Of a stretch of 64,000 bases of DNA, positions 58,416 through 64,000 are shown one piece after another. The DNA is taken from contig NZ_JACHMD010000001.1 of assembly GCF_014204835.1 (NCBI RefSeq), positions 2,790,001 to 2,854,000 on the forward strand, written 5' to 3'. Position numbers and translations under genes: made by a program. Position 1 is the first letter of the stretch. Every line of letters starts with the position of its first letter. The notes beneath the pieces are model-generated. The model was not told where the DNA came from. It saw nothing but the letters and a program-made list of their open reading frames with translations, and did not search any database. Source of the stretch: Microbacterium marinum. Lineage in GTDB: Bacteria; Actinomycetota; Actinomycetes; Actinomycetales; Microbacteriaceae.

Positions 58416-59912
58416 ATGGATCAGCCCGCACACCACCGCCGGCGCTTCGCCGTGTCGGTACGGACGCGCATCGTGACGGCGATCACGCTTGTCGCGGCCC
58501 TCGGGCTGGCGTCGGTGGGCATCACCGTGTTCTTCGTCGAGCGGGCCAACATCCTCCGCAACATCGACGATCGCCTGCACGACAACCTCGACTCCGCCCG
58601 CTTCATCGTCGAGAACGGGGCGGACGGCCGCGGTACCTGGGACGCCGCAGACTCCGCCCTCTACGACGTCGTGCAGCGGATGAGCCCCGATGACAATACG
58701 GGCGCGCTCGGCCTCATCGGCGGGCGCGCGGTGATGAAGCCGGGTATCCGACTCGATGTGGACCTGACGTCCGCGCCGGGGTTCGCAGCGGACGCCGCCG
58801 GGGCCGTCGCAGAAGGCGATCCCATCATCGGGTCGTATCTCGCGGACGGCGTCGCGTGGCGCTATCTGGCCGCCCCTATCGCGGTCGATGGCGCTACCGC
58901 CGCCGAAGAGACGGTGTTCGTCCTCGCCTACGACATCGACGCGGAACTGGCTGAGCTCGGTCATGCCGGCCAGGCCTACCTCTGGGCAGCCGGTGGCGCA
59001 CTGCTGGTGGTCACCGCCGTCGCCTTCATCGTGTCGACCCGTCTCCTGCGCCCGCTGCGACGCATGCGTGAGACGGCCGAACGCGTGTCGGGCCAATCGC
59101 TCGATGAGCGGCTTCCCATCGACGGCCGCGACGATGTGGCCGATCTCGCCGAGACGATCAACGCCATGCTCGACCGCCTCGATGCGGCGCTCGACTCGCA
59201 GCGGCAGCTGCTGAACGACGTCGGACACGAACTGAAAACGCCGATCACGATCGTTCGCGGCAACCTGGAGGTCATGGATCCGAACGACCCCGCGGATGCC
59301 GTGTCCTCACGCGACCTCGCCGTCGACGAGCTCGATCGCATGGCAGGGCTCGTGCAGGACCTCGCGAGCGCGGCATCCCTGCATGGTCCCTCACCGATCA
59401 AGACGATGCCGGTGGACGCCGGGGACCTCGTGCAGCAGGTCGTTCGAAAGGCGTCGTCGCTCGCGGGAGCGTCGGTCATCCCTGGGAGTATCGCCGACGT
59501 CGTGATCGAAGCGGATGCCGATCGGTTGACGCAGGCGCTGCTGCAGCTGGCGCAGAACGCTGTGACGCACGGCCGCGGCGACATCGTGATCGGCAGCCGC
59601 GTCGTGCCGGGCGCCGTGGAATTCTGGGTCCGCGACCATGGCGCCGGTGTTCCCGACGAGGCGAAGCCGCTCGTGTTCGAACGGTTCCATCGAGGCGACG
59701 AGAACGGTGGCAGCGGCCTCGGGCTGAACATCGTGCAGGTCATCGCGCGTGCCCACGGTGGAAATGCGCGGGTCGCAGATGCGGCGGGAGGCGGTGCGGT
59801 CTTCCTCATCGCGATCCCGCACGAGGGCGCAGAACCCGTCCCGACCGACGCCGCGCTCCCCGCGGTGGCACCGGCGCCACCGCTCCCCCCGCTGGTCCGA
59901 GAGGATGCGTGA
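58416..59912 (+). CDS. sensor histidine kinase
   Basis: A 498-residue membrane kinase. Two helices (about 21-43 and 188-210) bracket an extracytoplasmic sensor domain of about 145 residues with no family I recognise. HAMP follows, then HisKA with the phosphorylated His271 in DVGHELKTP, and HATPase_c with N-box LLQLAQNAVTHG, G1 DHGAGVP and G2 GSGLGLNIV. The Ala/Pro tail after residue 475 is not conserved. It overlaps the upstream reach of the response regulator gene and should form an operon with it. Confidence 0.94.
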   Translation: MDQPAHHRRRFAVSVRTRIVTAITLVAALGLASVGITVFFVERANILRNIDDRLHDNLDSARFIVENGADGRGTWDAADSALYDVVQRMSPDDNTGALGLIGGRAVMKPGIRLDVDLTSAPGFAADAAGAVAEGDPIIGSYLADGVAWRYLAAPIAVDGATAAEETVFVLAYDIDAELAELGHAGQAYLWAAGGALLVVTAVAFIVSTRLLRPLRRMRETAERVSGQSLDERLPIDGRDDVADLAETINAMLDRLDAALDSQRQLLNDVGHELKTPITIVRGNLEVMDPNDPADAVSSRDLAVDELDRMAGLVQDLASAASLHGPSPIKTMPVDAGDLVQQVVRKASSLAGASVIPGSIADVVIEADADRLTQALLQLAQNAVTHGRGDIVIGSRVVPGAVEFWVRDHGAGVPDEAKPLVFERFHRGDENGGSGLGLNIVQVIARAHGGNARVADAAGGGAVFLIAIPHEGAEPVPTDAALPAVAPAPPLPPLVREDA

Positions 59913-59913
59913 C

Positions 59914-60573
59914 GTGGCCTCCGTGTTGATCGCCGAGGACGAAGCCCGGATCTCCGGGTTCGTCGAGAAGGGGCTGCGTGCCGCCGGTTTCGCGACGCGT
60001 ATCGCCCCGGATGGCACGATGGCGCTTCACCTCGCGCAGACCGACGAGTTCGACCTCCTGGTCCTCGATGTGAACCTGCCCGGGATGGACGGCTTCGAGG
60101 TGCTCGAACAGCTCCGCGGGAGCGGGTCGCGAATGCCCGTCATCATGCTCACCGCGAGGGTCGATGTGAAGGACACCGTCGCGGGACTCGAGGGTGGTGC
60201 GGACGACTATCTCGGGAAGCCGTTCCGCTTCGACGAGCTGCTGGCCCGCATCCGTCTGCGGATGCGCAAGGACGACGACACCGGAGCGATGCCGACGTTG
60301 TCGCACCGTGATCTGACACTCGACATCCGCACGCGCGAGGCGCGCGTCGGCGACCGACGGGTGGAGCTGTCGGCGCGGGAGTTCGCCCTCGCCGAAGAGT
60401 TCGTCCGCAACCACGGCCAGGTGCTCAGCCGTGAGCAGCTGTTGAGTCGGGTCTGGGGTTACGATTTCGACCCCGGGTCCAACGTCGCCGATGTGTACGT
60501 GGGATACCTGCGTCAGAAGCTCGGGCAGGACCGCATCGAGACCGTGCGCGGCGTCGGGTACCGGCTGACCTGA
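59914..60573 (+). CDS. OmpR/PhoB family response regulator
   Basis: A 219-residue regulator. The receiver has the acidic pair E8-D9, phospho-acceptor D52, T80 and K102. The winged-helix DNA-binding domain follows, with VLSREQLLSRVWGYDF and the wing VYVGYLRQKLG. I chose the GTG at 59914, which has AGAGGA at a proper distance; an ATG at 59905 overlaps the kinase stop and has no room for a ribosome site. Targets unknown. It is convergent with sbcC, seven bases apart. Confidence 0.94.
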   Translation: MASVLIAEDEARISGFVEKGLRAAGFATRIAPDGTMALHLAQTDEFDLLVLDVNLPGMDGFEVLEQLRGSGSRMPVIMLTARVDVKDTVAGLEGGADDYLGKPFRFDELLARIRLRMRKDDDTGAMPTLSHRDLTLDIRTREARVGDRRVELSAREFALAEEFVRNHGQVLSREQLLSRVWGYDFDPGSNVADVYVGYLRQKLGQDRIETVRGVGYRLT

Positions 60574-60580
60574 CGTTCGC

Positions 60581-63571
60581 TCAGCCCGCGACGACCGCGT
60601 CCTGGAGGATGCGGCTCGGCCCATCGGACGATGCCGCCACGACGATCTGCGCGGGGATCTGCTCCTTCATCGTCTCGACGTGACTGATGACGCCGACCAC
60701 GCGACCGCCGGCGCGCAGTTCGTCGAGCGTCCGCATGGCCAGGTCGAGGGTCTCGGGGTCGAGCGATCCGAAGCCTTCGTCGATGAAGAGCGTGTCCAGT
60801 CGGATGCCGCCGGCGCGGGAGGTGACGACCTCGGCGAGCCCGAGCGCCAGAGCCAACGATGCGAGGAACGTCTCGCCTCCGGAGAGGGACTGCGGCGATC
60901 GCTGCCGTCCGGTGTGCGCGTCGCGGACCTCGATGCCGAGGCCCGATGCGGCGCCCCTGGCCTGGCGGGCATCGGAGTGATGCAGGGTGTACCGGCCCGA
61001 CGACATCTCCTGGAGCCGCAGGTTCGCCGCGCAGACGATCTCCTCGAGCTCGGCGGCGAGGACGAAGGTTTCGAGGTCCATCTTCATGGTGTTCGGCGCG
61101 CGTCCCGCGACGGTGTCGGCCAGCCTCAGGGTGGCCGCCGCTTCGTCGGCGAGGCCGGCGATCGCGGCCGTCGCCTCGTCGATGCGGAGGAGGAGGTCGC
61201 GCAGGCCCGACGCCGCCGACGCCGCGGATGCGGCAGCGGCGATCGCGGCGTCGCGCACCGCTTCGGCCTCTGCGACGGCTGCGGCGGAGGCTGCGATCTC
61301 GCCGTCACCGACCGTCATGTCGACCGTCTGCAGTTCGAGCTCGAGGGCTCGCGACCGCGCGGCGGCGAGGGCGGCGGCGTGGTCTGCGAGGCGTGCGTCC
61401 AGCGCGTCGCGCTCGTCGGCGCTCAACATCGCCTCGCGTGCCGCGTCGGCATCGGCGAACGACGCGGCGGCCAGACGTGCGTCGAGGTCGGCGGCGGCTT
61501 CGCGGTGTCCGCGGCGACGCTCCGCGGCGGATCGTCTCGCGTCGATCAGAGCGCGGGCGCGGGCGCGGTGCGCGTCGTCGGCCGCGATCCTGTCACGCAC
61601 AGAGGGGTGGGCGCCGCGCGCCGACTCCACGTCGCGGCGGATCGCGGTGCGCTCGGCATCGGCGACGGCCTGCTCCTCGCGGGCCGACGACAGTCGCTCT
61701 GTCAGAGCGGCGGCTTCACCGCGCGCGGCGGTCTCGAGCTCGTCGAGCCCTGCCAACGAGGTCGCGAGCGCCTCGAGACGGCCGGCGGCCGCCGTGGCGT
61801 CGGCGAGGTCGCTCTCCCGTGCTGCCAATTCGGTCGAGACGGCCGCGACGCTGTGACCGGCCGCGGTCGCCGCCGCGACGGCGAGAGCCTCACGTGCGGC
61901 CCCGGCGGCCGACCCCGCGACGCGCTCGGCCGCGGTCGCGGCGTCACGCGCCGCTTCGGCCGCCGTGAGGTCGTCGTCGCTCACCGGTTCGTCAGCGTGG
62001 ACGGCCGGGGCGGGGTGCTCGACGGCGCCGCAGACCGGACACGGCTCACCGGGATCGAGGGATGCCGCGAGCTCCCCCGCGTACCCCCGGAGGCGCCGCT
62101 GGAGCAGATCCCTCACTCGTCGGACCGCCGCCTCGGATGCCGCGCTCGCCTCGGCGTACGCCGCTTCTGCGGCGGCAGCTTCGGGGGTGAGACGTTCGAG
62201 GGTCCGGGCGGACTCGAGGCGTGACGCCAGCGCCGCGCGCGTTGCCGCGAGGTCGTCGACCCGGGACGCGGCGACGCGGGATGCGGCGAGCTCCTCGGTG
62301 ACGGCGGACCTCCGCGGCGGCACTGCGGCGATCTGGGCTTCGATCTCGGCGAGCGCCGCCACCATGGCCGCGAGCTCCGCAGCGCGCTGGGCGGCGGTCT
62401 CGTCGAGGTCGCGCAGCCGACGCTCCGCATCGGCCGCTGCCTGCGAACGGGTGATGTCCGCGGTGAGCGTCTCGATCCGGGCGTCGAGGTCGTCTTCCGG
62501 ATCGCCCCCGTGCTCTATCCAGTCGCCGAGGGCTGCCGTGTGCTCCCGCTCTGCCGTCGCGAGCGCTGTCGCCGCACGGTCGACCGCGTCGAGCGCCGCG
62601 CGCACGTCCTCGGCGCGCCGGGCCTCCTTGAGCCGCGCCCGAAGGAGATCGACGGCAGGAGCCTCTGTCTCGCGCGCGGCGAGTTCAGCGCGTGCGGCAC
62701 CGAGTTCGGCCAGCAGTGCGGCCCGTTCGGTGAGCTGCGCATGTCGCGTGGCAGCCGCCTCCGCCGCTGCGACCGCGGCATCCCGTTCGTGACCGCGCGC
62801 CTCCACGCGGTAGGCGGCGCGGTCGACCGCGCGCTCGAGGAGGGCGCCACGGGTCGCGATGTCGTCTTCGGCCGGAGGCGCATCGTCGGTTCCGAGCGCG
62901 GCCGCCGCGACAGCCTGTTCGGCGACGTCGAGGAGGGTGCGCGCGCGTGCCCCACCCTCATCCAGTCGGGAGCGGGCGTCACGCCGACGCTCGTCGAGAG
63001 CGTCCTTATACTCCTCGAACCGACGGGTCCCGAAAAGGGTCCGGAGCAGCTGCTGTCGTTCGGTGTTGCCCGCGAGGAGGAAGCGGGAGAACTTGTTCTG
63101 GGCGAGGAGGATCACCTGCTGGAACTGGGTGGCGGTCAGGCCCAGCACCTCATCGAGAAGCTGACCGACGTCGCGGAGCTTCGCCGCGCGCCCCACCCAT
63201 CGCCCGTCGACCCACTCGTCGAGTTCGGCTCGCGCGGGCTCGACCGTCATGCCGCCGCCGCGCTTGGCGGGCCGCTCGTATTCGGGCGCCCTCGTGACCC
63301 GCCACCGCGCTCCGCCGACGGTGAATTCCAGGCGCACCTCGGTCGGATCGGTGAGGAAGCTGTGATCGCTGCGCAGCCGGCGGTCGCCGCCGTCGTACCG
63401 CGGAACCGACCCGTAGAGCGCGAAGCTCACCCCGTCGAGGATGCTCGACTTGCCGGCGCCGGTCCGGCCCGTGATCAGGAACAGCCCGTCGCCGTCGAAC
63501 GCATCGAAGTCGACCGTCTGCGTCTCGCGGAAGGGACCGAACCCCGTCAGGTCGAGACGATGCAGCTTCAC
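60581..63571 (-). CDS. sbcC: SbcC/Rad50-type exonuclease subunit
   Basis: A 996-residue SMC-like ATPase. Walker A GRTGAGKS is at 35-42, long Ala/Arg-rich coiled coils occupy about 180-480 and 540-800, and the zinc hook CPVC lies near residue 510. The C-terminal half has the ABC signature LSGGETFLASLALALGLA and Walker B LFIDEGFGSLD. With SbcD it cuts hairpins and blocked DNA ends. The GTG start overlaps the sbcD stop (GTGA). Confidence 0.95.
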   Translation of the reverse strand: MKLHRLDLTGFGPFRETQTVDFDAFDGDGLFLITGRTGAGKSSILDGVSFALYGSVPRYDGGDRRLRSDHSFLTDPTEVRLEFTVGGARWRVTRAPEYERPAKRGGGMTVEPARAELDEWVDGRWVGRAAKLRDVGQLLDEVLGLTATQFQQVILLAQNKFSRFLLAGNTERQQLLRTLFGTRRFEEYKDALDERRRDARSRLDEGGARARTLLDVAEQAVAAAALGTDDAPPAEDDIATRGALLERAVDRAAYRVEARGHERDAAVAAAEAAATRHAQLTERAALLAELGAARAELAARETEAPAVDLLRARLKEARRAEDVRAALDAVDRAATALATAEREHTAALGDWIEHGGDPEDDLDARIETLTADITRSQAAADAERRLRDLDETAAQRAAELAAMVAALAEIEAQIAAVPPRRSAVTEELAASRVAASRVDDLAATRAALASRLESARTLERLTPEAAAAEAAYAEASAASEAAVRRVRDLLQRRLRGYAGELAASLDPGEPCPVCGAVEHPAPAVHADEPVSDDDLTAAEAARDAATAAERVAGSAAGAAREALAVAAATAAGHSVAAVSTELAARESDLADATAAAGRLEALATSLAGLDELETAARGEAAALTERLSSAREEQAVADAERTAIRRDVESARGAHPSVRDRIAADDAHRARARALIDARRSAAERRRGHREAAADLDARLAAASFADADAAREAMLSADERDALDARLADHAAALAAARSRALELELQTVDMTVGDGEIAASAAAVAEAEAVRDAAIAAAASAASAASGLRDLLLRIDEATAAIAGLADEAAATLRLADTVAGRAPNTMKMDLETFVLAAELEEIVCAANLRLQEMSSGRYTLHHSDARQARGAASGLGIEVRDAHTGRQRSPQSLSGGETFLASLALALGLAEVVTSRAGGIRLDTLFIDEGFGSLDPETLDLAMRTLDELRAGGRVVGVISHVETMKEQIPAQIVVAASSDGPSRILQDAVVAG

Positions 63572-64000
63572 GCGAGGGCCTCCGCGCGCACCCGCTGCTC
63601 GAGCACGTCCTCCAAGAGGGCGTCCTCGCGATCCGACGCCCCCTCCCCCTCGCGGACGTGGACGAGGAAGGCCTCGACGAGCTCGCGGTCGGTGCGCGCA
63701 GCGCGCACCCGCTCGACGTACGTCGTGCGGGCTTCCTCCCGCGCCGCAGCGGGCGTGTGCGCCACGCGGGCACAGAACGGGAACCGCTCCTGCAGGCGAC
63801 GCAGCGGGTCGGGCTCGGGCAGGTCGTCGGTGTACTCCACGCACACCCAGGCCTCGCGGTGCTCCGCGTACGCCTCATCGGAGAGGATGTCGGCGAAAGC
63901 GCCGCGAAGGGTGACCAGGCGCCGCGGAATCGGGAGGTCCACCCACTCGACGGCGGAAAGACCCGCGGCATCCAGGTCGACGATCCACGCACCCCGAGGC
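63568..64000 (-). CDS. sbcD: SbcD exonuclease subunit, 5' part outside the window
   Basis: The last 143 codons of SbcD. The visible part starts in the capping region, PRGAWIVDLDAAGLSAVEW, and runs through IPRRLVTLRGAFADIL to a charged end. The phosphodiesterase motifs lie beyond base 64000. The frame is open to the window edge, so the GTG at 63942 is not the true start. It is coupled to sbcC. Confidence 0.9.
   Translation of the reverse strand, partial: PRGAWIVDLDAAGLSAVEWVDLPIPRRLVTLRGAFADILSDEAYAEHREAWVCVEYTDDLPEPDPLRRLQERFPFCARVAHTPAAAREEARTTYVERVRAARTDRELVEAFLVHVREGEGASDREDALLEDVLEQRVRAEALA

Overview
The window is about 70% G+C and reads as ordinary chromosome of a high-GC Gram-positive actinobacterium. 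A member of the Microbacteriaceae, probably Microbacterium or a close relative, fits best. The reasons are menaquinone (not ubiquinone) biosynthesis, system II cytochrome c maturation, a bS22-type mini ribosomal protein next to a BldC-like HTH gene and proC, many GTG starts, leaderless promoters of the form TANNNT plus 6 nt plus start codon, and dense ATGA/GTGA gene overlaps. This assignment is inference; no 16S rRNA gene lies in the window. I see no prophage, insertion sequence, CRISPR array or secretion-type genomic island.

Layout. 0-5 kb: tRNA-Tyr, an FBP-family zinc protein, yajQ, a BLUF blue-light receptor overlapping a small partner gene, then a Gfo/Idh dehydrogenase and a sugar isomerase divergent from a TetR gene across a perfect palindrome. 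5-11 kb: an MFS drug exporter, and a minus-strand run of menG, a polyprenyl diphosphate synthase, ferredoxin-NADP reductase and a hydrolase. 11-23.3 kb: menaquinone genes (menF, menD, menA, menE, menB, menC) mixed with ppk2, small membrane proteins, a DUF1206 protein and a truncated DUF222/HNH gene. 23.3-29.2 kb: a TetR regulator, tandem operators, an MMPL transporter with a degenerate ABC-ATPase-like tail, and a YhgE/Pip protein.

29.2-35.5 kb: a translationally coupled minus-strand operon of a histidine phosphatase, TlpA/ResA, CcdA, ResB, CcsB and a GDSL hydrolase, followed by DedA. 35.7-42.4 kb: archaeal-type AspRS, an MscS channel and a four-gene ABC importer. 42.4-49.4 kb: Dabb and glutaredoxin-like genes, bS22, a BldC-like HTH protein, an ArsR regulator, KtrBA-type potassium uptake, proC, a hydrolase, tadA and upp. 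49.4-64 kb: a large RecB-nuclease/SF1-helicase, nadE, a phosphopantetheinyl-transferase-like protein, a nucleosidase, a hexapeptide-repeat surface protein, a phosphotransferase, a two-component system, sbcC and the 3' part of sbcD.

How it fits together. The men genes, the polyprenyl synthase and the cytochrome c maturation genes jointly supply the quinone and cytochrome c of the respiratory chain. Several men promoters share the same TAGGCT/TAGGAT -10 element 6 to 8 nt before the start codon. The most unusual signals are: (1) the 9-mer GGATGCCGC/GCGGCATCC, present about 50 times on both strands, including between genes; (2) the MMPL protein fused to an ABC-ATPase-like domain without a Walker A motif; (3) the BLUF gene and its overlapping partner; (4) a PPTase-like protein lacking catalytic residues; (5) strong hairpins placed to control mscS and the first ABC permease.
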